A DNA stretch of 64,000 nt from Lachnospiraceae bacterium (GCA_017399685.1 JAFQBM010000028.1:186001-250000); one strand, 5' to 3'. Counted from the first letter of the stretch, positions 1 through 10,387 are shown. The notes: generated by a model not told the origin, from the sequence alone. A program made the numbers and translations.

Positions 1-1265
1 ACCAGATTTTCTAAATCCTTCTCCGGTAATTCATATTGTCCGGATACTGCCTGTATATAACTTCTTCGCTCTAAAGGTTCCGGTATGGTGGCTAATTTCT
101 TAGCAACAGCATGATAAAAGGCAGTTTTATTCTCCGGGTCCGTAAAATCGTACTTTTCTGCTAAAACCCTTACTTCAAACATCATACTGCTTTCTGCTTT
201 TTTGATTCGCTGTTCAAATTCTTCTGGTCCTAAATTCTTCATAAATTCATCGGGGTCTTTATATGGCCGCATATTGATAATTCTTGCCTTAATCCCAACT
301 TCTTTTAAAATCGGAATCGCTCTTAAAGCTGCTTTCACACCTGCTCCATCACTGTCGTAAGCAAGATATACCTGCTCCGTATAACGTTTTAACAGCATTG
401 CCTGTCTTACACTAAAGGCAGTACCTAAAGATGCCACAGCATTGTCAAAACCATACTGGTGCATGGAAATCACATCCATGTATCCCTCGCACAGAATATA
501 TCCTTCCCTACGGGAACTCTTCGCCACATACATTCCGTATAAATTTCTGCTTTTGTCAAATATTTTTGTTTCAGCAGAATTCAAATATTTGGGTTCACCA
601 TCTCCTAATACTCTTCCTCCAAAACCAATTACTTTTCCCTGTAAATCCAGAATCGGAAACATAACACGGTTCCAGAATTTATCCATACCGCCCTTTTCAT
701 TGATGGTAACCAAGGCAGAATCCTTCAATAAATCGTCTTTATATCCTTTTTTCTTTAAATATAAATATAAATCATTATTATAAACATCGGAATATCCCAA
801 ACCAAACTTCTTAATGGTTTCTTCTGATAAACCACGTTGTTCAAAATAAGCTCTGGCTGTATCTCCTCTCTGGCTTTTTAATAAAAGATAAAAATAATTG
901 GCAGCTTCTTTATTTAATTCTTTTAATGCAAATTTATAATCTGCCTCTTTTTTTTCTTTCTCGGATAATTCTCTCGCAGGCAACGGTAAGTGAACTTTTT
1001 CTGCCAGATATTCAATGGCCTCTGGAAAAGAATAACTCTCATATTCCATTAAAAAAGTAAAAACATTGCCTCCAACACCACAACCAAAGCAATGATACAT
1101 CTGCTTTTCTTTATTTACGGAAAAAGATGGAGTTTTTTCATGATGAAATGGACAACATCCCATCCAATTACTCCCCTTTTTTTTCAAAGAAACATATCCT
1201 GAAATAATATCTACAATATCATTTTCAGAACGTACCTGTTCTACAAATTCATCGGAATAAAACAC
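1..1265 (-). CDS. dnaG: DNA primase DnaG (C-terminal part beyond window)
   Basis: Synthesises RNA primers at the replication fork. The first ~421 codons are in the window, and the reading frame is open to base 1. The N-terminal CHC2 zinc ribbon is visible (CPFH at residues 38-41, then HCFGC with Cys59 and Cys62). It is followed by the primase core with FGGRVLG near 215 and the TOPRIM domain with Glu260 (CEGYMD) and the DSDGAG acidic pair Asp304/Asp306. The start is GTG at 1265, preceded by GAGGTGAT; the nearby ATG is in a frame that stops after nine codons. It lies 114 bp downstream of dgt on the same strand, an arrangement seen in Gram-positive replication/sigma operons in which rpoD usually follows dnaG. 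Identity is secure; the helicase-binding C-terminus cannot be judged. Confidence 0.97.
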   Translation of the reverse strand, partial: MFYSDEFVEQVRSENDIVDIISGYVSLKKKGSNWMGCCPFHHEKTPSFSVNKEKQMYHCFGCGVGGNVFTFLMEYESYSFPEAIEYLAEKVHLPLPARELSEKEKKEADYKFALKELNKEAANYFYLLLKSQRGDTARAYFEQRGLSEETIKKFGLGYSDVYNNDLYLYLKKKGYKDDLLKDSALVTINEKGGMDKFWNRVMFPILDLQGKVIGFGGRVLGDGEPKYLNSAETKIFDKSRNLYGMYVAKSSRREGYILCEGYMDVISMHQYGFDNAVASLGTAFSVRQAMLLKRYTEQVYLAYDSDGAGVKAALRAIPILKEVGIKARIINMRPYKDPDEFMKNLGPEEFEQRIKKAESSMMFEVRVLAEKYDFTDPENKTAFYHAVAKKLATIPEPLERRSYIQAVSGQYELPEKDLENL

Positions 1266-1379
1266 TCCATCACCTCATTTCTACTGTTCATGTTCCGAAA
1301 CAAGCTACTCTTTCAATATGAAAAGGTAACATTGTTCATGCTAAAACTTTTCTTAAAGTTTCTCTATCATAATCACTCA

Positions 1380-2384
1380 TTATTTCCATGATTTCGGCTC
1401 AAAAATGCTTCGAAATACAGAAATAGCATAATTATCTGTCATTCCTGCTATATAGTCACAAACAACCTGTTCTTCTCGTTCTCCTTCTACTAGCATCTCC
1501 TGATACTCTTTGGGTAACTCATTTAAATGTTGGAAATAATATTGATATAGCATAGTAACCAGTTCTATGGCTTTTCCCTCTTCTCCTTTGGCTAAAGGAC
1601 TGGTATACACATTAGAAAACATATACTTTCTTATACCTACCATAGCATTGGAAACATGCTCTGACATCACAATATCATTTTTTTCATAGGAATTATTTAT
1701 AATATCTGAAATCATGGTATTTAACCTGGATTTCGTTGTATTTCCCAAAATTTCTTTATATTCTTTTGGAATATCTTCCTCACAGATAATTCTTCCACGA
1801 ATCGCATCATCAATATCATGATTGATATATGCTATTTTATCGCTTAAACGCACTACTTTTCCTTCCAGAGTAGAAGGCATGGATTTTGTCTGGTGATTTT
1901 TAATTCCATCCAGCACTTCCAAACATAGGTTTAAACCTTTTCCTTTTTGTTCTAATCTTTCCACTACTCGAATGCTTTGTTTACTATGCTCAAATCCAAT
2001 TTCTTTCGCTACATGATTTAATGCTCTTTCCCCGGCATGCCCGAAAGGAGTGTGACCTAAATCATGTCCAAGTGCTATGGCTTCCGTCAAATCTTCATTC
2101 AACATCAATGCTCTGGCTATGGTTCTGGCAATTTGTGACACTTCCAAAGTATGTGTTAGCCTTGTCCGATAATGATCCCCTTCTGGAGACAAAAAAACCT
2201 GAGTCTTATGCTTTAATCTTCGAAAAGACTTACAATGAATGATTCTATCTCTATCCCTTTGGAAACACATTCGTATCTCACAAGGAACTTCTTCCCGCTT
2301 TCTTCCCTTGGATTCTGCACTTAAAGTGGCATATGAACTTAAAAATGTTTTTTCTCTCAGTTCATTTTTTTCTCTTAGTGTCAA
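1380..2384 (-). CDS. dgt: dGTP triphosphohydrolase-like HD-domain protein
   Basis: Predicted deoxynucleoside triphosphate triphosphohydrolase, 334 residues, cytoplasmic. The HD-domain metal site is visible: His of the RLTHTLEV segment, the HDLGHTPFGH motif, and a later Asp in DKIAYINHD. The FRRLKHKTQVF block typical of the Dgt family precedes it. A longer frame reaches 2441, but the TTG at 2384 has an excellent GGAGGA six bases upstream and gives the usual family N-terminus (M-T-L-R-E-K-N). I chose TTG. The gene lies just upstream of dnaG, as in many Firmicutes. The family hydrolyses dNTPs to the nucleoside and triphosphate; the exact substrate is not readable from sequence. Confidence 0.9.
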   Translation of the reverse strand: MTLREKNELREKTFLSSYATLSAESKGRKREEVPCEIRMCFQRDRDRIIHCKSFRRLKHKTQVFLSPEGDHYRTRLTHTLEVSQIARTIARALMLNEDLTEAIALGHDLGHTPFGHAGERALNHVAKEIGFEHSKQSIRVVERLEQKGKGLNLCLEVLDGIKNHQTKSMPSTLEGKVVRLSDKIAYINHDIDDAIRGRIICEEDIPKEYKEILGNTTKSRLNTMISDIINNSYEKNDIVMSEHVSNAMVGIRKYMFSNVYTSPLAKGEEGKAIELVTMLYQYYFQHLNELPKEYQEMLVEGEREEQVVCDYIAGMTDNYAISVFRSIFEPKSWK

Positions 2385-2504
2385 TATTTTTCCTCCTCTA
2401 ATTTCTCCCCAAAAAACATGTCTATATATATTATTCAACACAAAATTATTTTTCCCTTTTTTTATTTTTTTACCTGACTACTTTCAGTCAATTTTCTCTA
2501 AGAC

Positions 2505-2550
2505 AAAAAATGGTCTTTACCTCTTATGATAAGAAGTAAAAACCATTTTT
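2505..2550 (-). terminator. Hairpin terminator after chemoreceptor gene
   Basis: A long imperfect inverted repeat (AAAATGGTCTTTACCTCTTA against TAAGAAGTAAAAACCATTTT) with a three-base loop and A/T runs on both sides. It lies between the end of the chemoreceptor gene and dgt, and can act as an intrinsic terminator for the receptor gene. Confidence 0.75.
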
Positions 2551-2563
2551 AACAAACACAAAA

Positions 2564-4738
2564 CTATCTTACTTTAAACTGCTTAATAGATTCCGCTAAT
2601 TCATTCGCATGTTCAGATAAAACTTTGGCAGTTTCTTCAAGTTGTGCTACCATATCTAACTGTTTTGCAGCAGCTTCGTTTACTGTAGTGGATGCACTTG
2701 CATTTTCTTCAGAAACCGCTGATATATTTTCAATGGCTGCCAAAGTCTGAATTCTGGCAGAATCAATTTCCTGTACACTGGATAAGATATCTTCCAAAGC
2801 ATGAGATAATTTCTTAATCTGGTTATCAATGTTTTCAAAAGAACTTGTAGTACTACTTACGGCAATTTCCTGTTCATGTACAATTTCCTGTGCTTCCATG
2901 GCAATTTCCACTGCTTTTGAAGTACTATCTACGATTTCATCAATAATCTCTTCTATCTTATTTGCAGAAATGGATGACTGTTCTGCCAACTTTCTGATTT
3001 CATCCGCAACCACTACAAAACCTTTTCCTGCAGCTCCGGCTCTGGCAGCCTCGATAGAAGCATTTAAAGATAATAAATTGGTCTGTTCTGCAATATCGTC
3101 AATGGCACTGACAATGGCACCAATAGAACGGGATTTCACTTCCAGTAATTGAATCGTTTCAATTACATTCATGGTAATGGATGTGGTGGATTTTGTCTTT
3201 TTATTCAGACTGTCCATATTATAAACTCCATCACCAACTGCACCTGCTGTTACATGAACAATTTCATTGATAATCTTAGTGTTCTGATTTAATTTTTCAA
3301 GTTTGTGAGACAAGGAATCCATCTGATCCAGACAAGCCACAGATTCATCTGCCTGTTGGTTTACACCCGCCTCAATTTCTCCTGCAGCACCATGAATATG
3401 ATCGGATGCTTCATAAATAACAGTAGCAGAATTTGTTACTGCATCTACAGAATCTACAAGATTCTTAGAAATACCCTCGACTTTTGCAATCAAATGTTTG
3501 GTATGTGCAATCATACTGGATAGTCCATTGGCAAGTATATGGAATTCATCCTTTTTCTTTGTAGCAACGGTTACTGTTAAATCACCTTCCGCAACTTTTT
3601 TGGTCTGCTTCAACATATGAGAAATCGCTGAGCTGATTCCGGTAGATACAATCGCTCCGATTAAAGATGCAAAAACTACTGCAATAATCACAACCAGAAT
3701 CGTTGTATTCTTAATTTCGATAGCTTTTGCAGTAACTGTAGTCTGTGGCACTAAAGTAGCAACGCAGGCTGTGGTTCCTTGAATTTTACTTGCTACAAAA
3801 ATATAAGATTGTCCGTCAAACTCCACATCTTTTGTAATAATTTCTTCTTCGGAATTTACAAAATCCTGATAAAAACTCTTATCTGTAAAAATAGTTTTTT
3901 CTACCTCTGTAGTAGCAATTTCATATCCATCTTCTGTAACAAGAGCAGCATAACTTCCTTCTCCTGCCTCTAATTTTGTCAATAAATCTAAAACTAACTC
4001 ATTATCCAAATCAACAATTAAATACGCATCTGAGCTTGGCATTCTACGAATCATACGGAAAGAATAGTCCGTAGCAAGCACTTGGGATTTTTCATCTATA
4101 GTTCCCAACTTTCCTACCAGAAAATATCTGGAATTATCAGAATCCGCCAACTGTCCTGCAGTAGTAGATGCCGTCTCTGAAAAAGCAGCAACATCATCAT
4201 CATAATTATTTCCCAATGGTGTAAAAATAGATGGAGCATTATCCGTAACTACATGAACACCGGTTAAAAACGATGTTCCTGATATATTAGTACGAAACTC
4301 TGCCTGATAACTTTCATATCTTCGCTTTTCTGTATACAAGCCATCCAATTTACCGTTTGCATAATCATCAATTTCAGAATTATTTATGTACTGATTATAT
4401 TCAGCACGAACCGTGTTTACAATAAAATACAGATACTCACTGGTCATACTGATAGACGTTTGTGATGAATCCTTATAGTTAGAATTCAGACTGTCTGCCG
4501 CTTTGGAATAAGAAGTAATGCCCAAAAAAACAATAAAACAAACAGGAACTAAAATCGCAAGTAACAATTTTGCTTTAATACTATTAATAAACCGTACCTT
4601 ACCTGACCCCTTTTGAGCCTTCGATTCCGAATTCCCCTTCGCCGCCTTTTTCTTTGTTTTATTATGTTCTTTCTTACTTTTTTTTATATCGGTTTTTGTA
4701 CTTTCTTCTTCCGCTTTTTTCTGCTTGTCTTTTGCCAT
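2564..4738 (-). CDS. Methyl-accepting chemotaxis protein (transmembrane receptor)
   Basis: Chemoreceptor of 724 residues. It has a charged, lysine-rich cytoplasmic N-terminus of about 45 residues, then a first membrane helix ([16 protein letters not shown]). An extracellular sensor region of about 280 residues follows, consistent with a Cache-type ligand domain. Next come a second helix ([16 protein letters not shown]), a HAMP linker and the cytoplasmic signalling coiled coil. The highly conserved receptor tip is clear ([20 protein letters not shown], followed by [20 protein letters not shown]), so coupling to CheA/CheW is expected. The ATG at 4738 follows GGAGGGTG and is preferred to an upstream codon at 4759. 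The gene stands alone with its own terminator. The ligand is unknown. The lysine-rich pre-membrane tail is longer than usual. Confidence 0.93.
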   Translation of the reverse strand: MAKDKQKKAEEESTKTDIKKSKKEHNKTKKKAAKGNSESKAQKGSGKVRFINSIKAKLLLAILVPVCFIVFLGITSYSKAADSLNSNYKDSSQTSISMTSEYLYFIVNTVRAEYNQYINNSEIDDYANGKLDGLYTEKRRYESYQAEFRTNISGTSFLTGVHVVTDNAPSIFTPLGNNYDDDVAAFSETASTTAGQLADSDNSRYFLVGKLGTIDEKSQVLATDYSFRMIRRMPSSDAYLIVDLDNELVLDLLTKLEAGEGSYAALVTEDGYEIATTEVEKTIFTDKSFYQDFVNSEEEIITKDVEFDGQSYIFVASKIQGTTACVATLVPQTTVTAKAIEIKNTTILVVIIAVVFASLIGAIVSTGISSAISHMLKQTKKVAEGDLTVTVATKKKDEFHILANGLSSMIAHTKHLIAKVEGISKNLVDSVDAVTNSATVIYEASDHIHGAAGEIEAGVNQQADESVACLDQMDSLSHKLEKLNQNTKIINEIVHVTAGAVGDGVYNMDSLNKKTKSTTSITMNVIETIQLLEVKSRSIGAIVSAIDDIAEQTNLLSLNASIEAARAGAAGKGFVVVADEIRKLAEQSSISANKIEEIIDEIVDSTSKAVEIAMEAQEIVHEQEIAVSSTTSSFENIDNQIKKLSHALEDILSSVQEIDSARIQTLAAIENISAVSEENASASTTVNEAAAKQLDMVAQLEETAKVLSEHANELAESIKQFKVR

Positions 4739-4861
4739 ACAATCACCCTCCGTCAACAATTTATAAATTCATATGTAACCCTACACATTCACTTTTATTT
4801 ACCACTTATTTTAACATATTTTGCAACAAGCCTCAAGGGAAAAATATCAAGAAATAAAATA

Positions 4862-4947
4862 AAAAGGCTATCGCTGGAAAATAATTTACAAGATATTTTT
4901 CTATCCTTTTTATAATTATCACTTTTTTCCACACAACAGCCTCTTAT
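4862..4947. repeat. Short inverted-repeat element, relative of the 59.8-kb element
   Basis: Arms AAAGGCTATCGCTGGAAAA (about 4863-4881) and the complement of AAGAGGCTGTTGTGTGGAAA (about 4927-4946) form an imperfect hairpin directly after the amylase stop codon. The 14-mer CAACAGCCTCTTAT at 4934-4947 occurs identically at 59919-59932, at the end of a larger nested repeat. It may be a terminator derived from a small mobile repeat. Confidence 0.55.
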
Positions 4948-4948
4948 C

Positions 4949-6577
4949 TTATTTTTTCAAAACTACTACACTATATGCCGGTAACACAATTGTGTTATCT
5001 TCCTGCATTTTAATTTCAGTTCCTTCTGTAGCCTCTACTGCCCCAACAATTTTATATTCGCCATAAACAGTCTGGTCTAATAATACAGATTTCTCATCTT
5101 TTGCAAGATTCATTAAAATTACAATATCGCTGCCATTATACTCTTTCTTCACAGCACAGATATTAACATCTGTTACTTCGTCCAAATAAGAAACAGCTCC
5201 TCTTGCAACCTCTGGATTCTGATTTCTAATCTTAATAATTTCTTTATAGAAATTATAGATTGAATTCTCATCTTCCATCTGTTCTTCTAGACTTCCATAC
5301 TTATGCTTAACTGTCTCCATGGCACTTGGACCATCACACATTCCCTCAGTGGATTCATCTGCGGACCAATACATCGGTGCACGTTTATTTTCATCTCTTC
5401 CGGAACCTGACATTCCCAATTCTTCACCATAATATAAGAAGGCATTTCCTGACATTAATAAATTCATAGCTCCTGCCATCTTGGTTTGCTGTATAGCAAA
5501 ATCACCATTAAAATATCCCGCTGCTCTTGCCATATCATGGTTTGTAAAGAACGGTGCATCAATATAATCCGGATTAATAGCAGATAATTTTTCCTGCACT
5601 GTAACAGTACTTTGTCCATATTTTTGTCCAGTACCCTGATATAAATTACTTGTTATGATACCACTGGAATCTGCAAAGGCAAAATTAAATACACTATCAA
5701 TTCCACTCTCATAGTACTGTGAAAATGTACCAAATTCATTCCATACTTCTGCAACAATATAAGCATCCTCATCAATGCTTTTTACATAATCGTTAAACCA
5801 GGATAATACTTCAATATTTTTTTCTGTCTGTCCGGAATAATATTCCTTTGCCGCATCCAGACGGAATCCAGAAACACCTAAATCCATCCAGAAAGATACA
5901 ATATCTTCAATTTCCTTACGTACTGCTTCATTTCCTAAATTTAAATCCGGCATTTCGCTCCAGAAAGGCGCCTCATAATACCACTGCGTCCCACTAACTT
6001 GATAATAGCTGCTTCCTTGTGGTTCTTTTGTAAAATGATAGTAATCCACATACGGACATACTGTGGCATCTGGTTCTTCATCAGCTTCTAAAGTTTTTAG
6101 ATAATCTGTAGCGGTTGTAAACCATTCATGTTTCGAAGACGTATGATTAATTACCAAATCAATGATAACATGGATGTCTCTATTTTCACATTCCTGCATA
6201 AATGCCTTAAAATCATCCATTGTTCCATAGTCCTTATCAATATCATAATAATCTGTTACATCATATTTATGATATGTGGTAGAAGGCATAATCGGCATCA
6301 GCCAGATACCATTCATTCCAAGATCTGTATCTGTAGTATCATCACCATCATTAATATAATCTAATTTCTCTGTTAATCCTTTTAGATCACCAATCCCATC
6401 TCCATCACTATCATAGAAAGAATAAACAAATACTTCATAATAATTACGATACTTATCATCAATGATATTTAATGGGATTTCATTCTCTTTTTCTTCCTTT
6501 TGCTGACCATTATCCCCTGTTCCACAACCAGTTAGGAAAAGTGTGACAGCAAGCATCATTGCTAAGAATTTTTTCAT
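4949..6577 (-). CDS. Extracellular GH13 alpha-amylase lipoprotein
   Basis: Surface-anchored glycoside hydrolase family 13 enzyme of 542 residues. It begins with a lipoprotein signal peptide (MKKFLAMMLAVTLFLTGC, lipidated Cys18). The GH13 regions follow in order: DLVINH near 140, GFRLDAAKEY with nucleophile Asp241, AEVWNE with acid/base Glu277, and FFTNHD with Asp348. A DSDGDGIGDLKG loop near 57-68 is typical of calcium-binding GH13 enzymes. The ATG at 6577 has GGAG six bases upstream; the longer reading is not favoured. It is the last gene of the maltodextrin transport operon, which suggests it degrades starch or maltodextrin outside the cell. Whether it is an endo-amylase, cyclomaltodextrinase-like or glucosidase-like enzyme cannot be decided by eye. 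Confidence 0.9.
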   Translation of the reverse strand: MKKFLAMMLAVTLFLTGCGTGDNGQQKEEKENEIPLNIIDDKYRNYYEVFVYSFYDSDGDGIGDLKGLTEKLDYINDGDDTTDTDLGMNGIWLMPIMPSTTYHKYDVTDYYDIDKDYGTMDDFKAFMQECENRDIHVIIDLVINHTSSKHEWFTTATDYLKTLEADEEPDATVCPYVDYYHFTKEPQGSSYYQVSGTQWYYEAPFWSEMPDLNLGNEAVRKEIEDIVSFWMDLGVSGFRLDAAKEYYSGQTEKNIEVLSWFNDYVKSIDEDAYIVAEVWNEFGTFSQYYESGIDSVFNFAFADSSGIITSNLYQGTGQKYGQSTVTVQEKLSAINPDYIDAPFFTNHDMARAAGYFNGDFAIQQTKMAGAMNLLMSGNAFLYYGEELGMSGSGRDENKRAPMYWSADESTEGMCDGPSAMETVKHKYGSLEEQMEDENSIYNFYKEIIKIRNQNPEVARGAVSYLDEVTDVNICAVKKEYNGSDIVILMNLAKDEKSVLLDQTVYGEYKIVGAVEATEGTEIKMQEDNTIVLPAYSVVVLKK

Positions 6578-6663
6578 ATTAATCTCCATTTCAAGAACAA
6601 TTTCTTTCCTATTTTAAAATGGATGTATGCATACACACATACATCCATTTTGGAATAAATTCT

Positions 6664-7539
6664 TTAACCCTTTACGGCACCTGATAAACCATCCACATAG
6701 TATTTCTGCATCTTAATAAATAAGATAGATACCGGAATGGATACTAAAACAGAACCTGCGGCAAATTGTGTAAAGAACTTATATATATATTCTCTTTCCA
6801 ATAAACTCCATAAACCAATAGCTACAGTGTAACAACTTGTATCCGCACCACAAATAACCTTAGCGAAGATAAAGTCTAACCACGGAGCCATAAAAGATGT
6901 TAAAATTGTTTGTACAATAATTGGTTTTGATAGTGGAACTGTAATCTTCCAGAACACCTGAAACTTTGTCGCACCATCAATATATGCTGCTTCATCCAGT
7001 GCCTTAGGAATCGTATCAAAGAAACCTTTCGCAGTGTAGAAACCAAGACCTGTACCAGCAGAATATACAATTACTAAAGCTACCAGCTTTAAGTTACCTT
7101 CTGTTAATCCAATACCCTTTAAAATATAGTATACAGCAATCATGGACATAAATCCAGGGAACATTCCTAAAACTAACGCAATGTTCATGAATGTCCTACG
7201 TAATTTAAAACGCAATCTTGACATTGTGTAGGCAACAGATAACGTAAAGAAAGTAGAAAAAATACATGTAAATATCGCTACAATAAAAGTATTCAAGAAC
7301 CATTTTGGGAAATTGATAATACTAGTATCTGTAAGAATATTCTTATAATTATTTAAAGTATAACCCTTTGGTAAAATATAATTTACCTGTGAACCACCTT
7401 CCTCACGGAAAGAAGTTAATATTACCCATAAAAGAGGAAGTACCCAAATAATCGCCATAACGGAAAGAATAATATGCACAACTAAATTAGAGGCAAACCT
7501 TTTTTGTGACATAGATTTTGTCTTTGTATTATTACTCAT
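6664..7539 (-). CDS. malG: Maltodextrin ABC transporter permease, MalG type
   Basis: Inner permease subunit of 291 residues with six predicted membrane helices. The ABC-permease EAA loop is visible (EAAYIDGATKFQVFWKITVP), which docks on the ATPase subunit. Its ATG overlaps the malF stop codon as TAATG, so translation is coupled. Together with malF, the binding protein and a surface amylase it forms a maltodextrin uptake operon. No ATPase (MsmX/MalK type) gene is in the operon. In many Firmicutes one such ATPase is shared and encoded elsewhere. Confidence 0.9.
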   Translation of the reverse strand: MSNNTKTKSMSQKRFASNLVVHIILSVMAIIWVLPLLWVILTSFREEGGSQVNYILPKGYTLNNYKNILTDTSIINFPKWFLNTFIVAIFTCIFSTFFTLSVAYTMSRLRFKLRRTFMNIALVLGMFPGFMSMIAVYYILKGIGLTEGNLKLVALVIVYSAGTGLGFYTAKGFFDTIPKALDEAAYIDGATKFQVFWKITVPLSKPIIVQTILTSFMAPWLDFIFAKVICGADTSCYTVAIGLWSLLEREYIYKFFTQFAAGSVLVSIPVSILFIKMQKYYVDGLSGAVKG

Positions 7540-8930
7540 TATTGGAATTCCTCCTCGTTTTTATATGAGCCGGTATTTCGATATACGGCTAGTGAACAAG
7601 TAGCAGAAAGAACGAAGATTAAGATACCGATAACTGCGCCATAACAGAAATCAGAATTATCAATCGTTAATTTATACAACCATGTAACCAGCAAGTCTGT
7701 CTTACCCGCTGTACCTCTATAGTAATCAGAAGTTTGTGGACTACCACCACTTAATAAGAAAATTACATTAAAGTTATTAATATTAGCAATAAATGCTGTA
7801 ATCAAACTTGGAGCTGTAATAAATAACATATATGGTAATGTAATCTTCCAGAATGTGATAAATGCATTGGCACCATCCACTTGCGCAGATTCATACAAAT
7901 CAGCAGGGATATTCTGAAGTACACCGGTACATGTCAGCATTGAGTGAGGAATACCTACCCATAAGTTTACAATAATAATAGTAACACGAGCCCATGTAAC
8001 ATCTGTAAAGAATGGAAGGGACTCTGACTCGCCTATCAGATTCAGATTACGAAGCAATACATTTACTGCACCTTCCGGCTGTAACATCGTTCTGATGATA
8101 AGCAATGATACGAACTGAGGTACTGCAATAGTTAATACGAAGATAAATCTCCAGAATGCTTTAAAACGAGTACCCTTACGATTAATTAAAATCGCTAAAA
8201 TCATACCAAAGATATAATTTAAGAATGTAGCAAAAATCGCCCATACAATAGTCCAGCCAAGTACCGGCCAGAAAGTCTTACCAAAATCACCACCAAAATC
8301 AAGTGCTGTCTTAAAATTAACAAGACCAACCCAGTCGAAAAGCTTTCCTGGAACAGGATGATCTCGGTCATAATTGGTAAATGCCATTAAAATCATAAAT
8401 ACCAACGGCATAATGGTAAATACAATAATACCAATCAACGGGAAAAATAAGAATGTCTTGTGCATATTCTTATTAAATAACTGTCTTACATCATCCACGA
8501 AAGTAGGTATTTCTCTGTATTCTCTCTTTAAAATATATACGTGGTAACCTGATTTTACAGTTTCACGCCATACAAAGAAGAATGTAAGCGAAATAAATAT
8601 GGTTATAACACCATACAACAAACATAACATGGAATTATCACCAAATACAGTTTCCATCAAGGATGTTTCCGGATTCAATCTGGTTCCCTGTTCTTGTGTA
8701 CCTAGAGTAATTAAGTCACCTAAGGCACCAATTCCAAAAGTAACCATATAATAAATATATGCTACTTCAACTGCCAAGAAAATCAAACCTTTGATAATCT
8801 GTTTGCGGCAAATATTACTAAGTCCCATAACGATGGCACTTAACTTACATAAGATATCTCCCTTAGTTAACGCTTCTGTAACCGGAATCTCATAAAAAGG
8901 GCTTGGTTTTTTCTTTCCAAAAATAGCCAC
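7539..8930 (-). CDS. malF: Maltodextrin ABC transporter permease, MalF type
   Basis: Permease subunit of 463 residues. The N-terminal ~170 residues add extra membrane helices before the permease core, as in the longer MalF/MdxF-type proteins. The EAA loop is seen as ESAQVDGANAFITFWKITLP. The start is GTG at 8930, behind a strong AAGGAGGAAACGAC; no better start is near. It lies 117 bp after the binding-protein gene, and its stop overlaps the malG start by one base. It pairs with MalG to form the channel for maltooligosaccharides; substrate assignment rests on homology and the neighbouring amylase. Confidence 0.9.
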   Translation of the reverse strand: MAIFGKKKPSPFYEIPVTEALTKGDILCKLSAIVMGLSNICRKQIIKGLIFLAVEVAYIYYMVTFGIGALGDLITLGTQEQGTRLNPETSLMETVFGDNSMLCLLYGVITIFISLTFFFVWRETVKSGYHVYILKREYREIPTFVDDVRQLFNKNMHKTFLFFPLIGIIVFTIMPLVFMILMAFTNYDRDHPVPGKLFDWVGLVNFKTALDFGGDFGKTFWPVLGWTIVWAIFATFLNYIFGMILAILINRKGTRFKAFWRFIFVLTIAVPQFVSLLIIRTMLQPEGAVNVLLRNLNLIGESESLPFFTDVTWARVTIIIVNLWVGIPHSMLTCTGVLQNIPADLYESAQVDGANAFITFWKITLPYMLFITAPSLITAFIANINNFNVIFLLSGGSPQTSDYYRGTAGKTDLLVTWLYKLTIDNSDFCYGAVIGILIFVLSATCSLAVYRNTGSYKNEEEFQ

Positions 8931-9047
8931 GTCGTTTCCTCCTTAACATAATGTCCTTGTGATAAAAATGCTTCACTAGTCATTACACTAATGAAGCATT
9001 CTTATTAACATCTAAAATCAGATGAATTATTTATAAATCACTTCGAA

Positions 9048-10304
9048 TTATAGTCCAGAAGCTACCATATTTTCAGCCATCTTCTTAGTCTTTTCTTCAG
9101 CGTTTCCGTCGTTTACATCACCATTTGCTAATTCTTCACCCATAGTTCCAAATGGACCCCATACGTTGTTCATTTCTACGATCATTGGTTGAGGGAAAGA
9201 ATTCTGCATCTGTTGTAATTCAACAGTAGCGATATCACTTCCTGTTTCGATAGATGCGATAGTTGGGTTAATTTGTCTAGCTTCGTATCTAGCCTTTTGA
9301 ACTTCTTCACTTCCTAAGAATACAGCTAAAGCAGTAGCTGGAGCCTGATTATTTCTTTCAGAAGTCTTAGAGTTAACACCGATACACTTAGAACCACCAT
9401 ATGGTCTCATTTGACTTGTAGTACCATTAATAGTTACAGTAGGCGCAATAGCAACACCCATGTTATCTCCTAAGATACCCTTGATATCGTTAGCAGACCA
9501 AGAACCAGTGAATACTGCGCTACATCCTTGTGATAATGGATCTGGACCCATATCAGCAACTACGAAGTTAGGGTTCTTAACTAATTCAGCAAGATACTTA
9601 GTAGTAGCAACACCCATTTCATCTGCAAAGCTTACACCTGCAGCTGCATCTCCACCTGCTTCACCGAATAAAGTACCGTTAGCTAAGTAGAATGCTGGAT
9701 TACACCAAGAATTCTTTAATGGGAAAGCAACCTTTCCTTTTTCAAGCATAGTTTCTAATGACTTAACATCATCTTCAGTGAAAACCGACTTATCATAATA
9801 CATGAACCAAGTATTAGAAGTAAAAGGTACACCATAAACCTTTCCATCATAAGTTACAGTGTTCATGAATCCTTCATCATTAGCAGCAGCGATTTGATCT
9901 TTGTAAGTACCAGCGAATTCAGCCACAGCACCAGCAGAAACTAAAACGTTCATCTGGTCATTAGCGAAATAGAATACGTCAGCAGCTGCATCTAAGTCCT
10001 TAGTTACTGTATCTTTAGCATCACCTTCTGAACATACGCCATAAGTGAATTCAATATTCCATTCTGCATGAGCTTCATCAAAAGCTTCACATTGAGTCTT
10101 TAAGAATTCCTGTTCTTCCTGTGGACCCCATACTGTCAATTTAACGTCAGTAGCTTCAACAGTACCAGCATCAGCTGTAGTCTTGCTGTTTCCACCACCA
10201 GCTGTTGTTGTAGTAGAATCTTCCTTTTCTCCACAAGCAGCAAATGTTCCTGCTAACATCATTGCTGATAATCCAACAGCAACAAATTTTTTCATTTTTC
10301 TCAT
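9048..10304 (-). CDS. malE: Maltodextrin-binding protein (MalE/MdxE type lipoprotein)
   Basis: Extracellular solute-binding protein of 418 residues, family 1. It has a short signal peptide ending in GTFAAC, a lipobox-like site with Cys23. A low-complexity Thr/Gly-rich linker follows (DSTTTTAGGGNSKTTADAG), then the mature domain beginning TDVKLTVWGPQEEQEF. The VTYDGKVYGVPFTSNTWFMYY stretch (broken here by numbering only) and the GPFGTMGEE end resemble maltose-binding proteins. Start ATG at 10304 follows AAAGAGG. It is the first gene of the malE-malF-malG-amylase operon and sits behind a near-consensus promoter with a palindrome. The ~117-bp gap to malF is larger than other spacings, which may allow higher malE expression. 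Confidence 0.92.
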   Translation of the reverse strand: MRKMKKFVAVGLSAMMLAGTFAACGEKEDSTTTTAGGGNSKTTADAGTVEATDVKLTVWGPQEEQEFLKTQCEAFDEAHAEWNIEFTYGVCSEGDAKDTVTKDLDAAADVFYFANDQMNVLVSAGAVAEFAGTYKDQIAAANDEGFMNTVTYDGKVYGVPFTSNTWFMYYDKSVFTEDDVKSLETMLEKGKVAFPLKNSWCNPAFYLANGTLFGEAGGDAAAGVSFADEMGVATTKYLAELVKNPNFVVADMGPDPLSQGCSAVFTGSWSANDIKGILGDNMGVAIAPTVTINGTTSQMRPYGGSKCIGVNSKTSERNNQAPATALAVFLGSEEVQKARYEARQINPTIASIETGSDIATVELQQMQNSFPQPMIVEMNNVWGPFGTMGEELANGDVNDGNAEEKTKKMAENMVASGL

Positions 10305-10387
10305 TTTTCATTACCTCTTTCTTTTTTTTAAGTTAATTGGTTTATGTAGTTAAAATGGAACTCTCGCTTGTCCCATACACCACCTAT

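Noticed and set aside
431-783. Two plus-strand frames across dnaG
   Set aside because: They are antisense to the well-supported DnaG coding frame and have no ribosome sites.
4880-4905. Fifth copy of the 3'-UTR motif (TTTACAAGATATTTTTC)
   Set aside because: It lies in the opposite orientation relative to the upstream gene and lacks the second half of the motif; it belongs to the hairpin loop.
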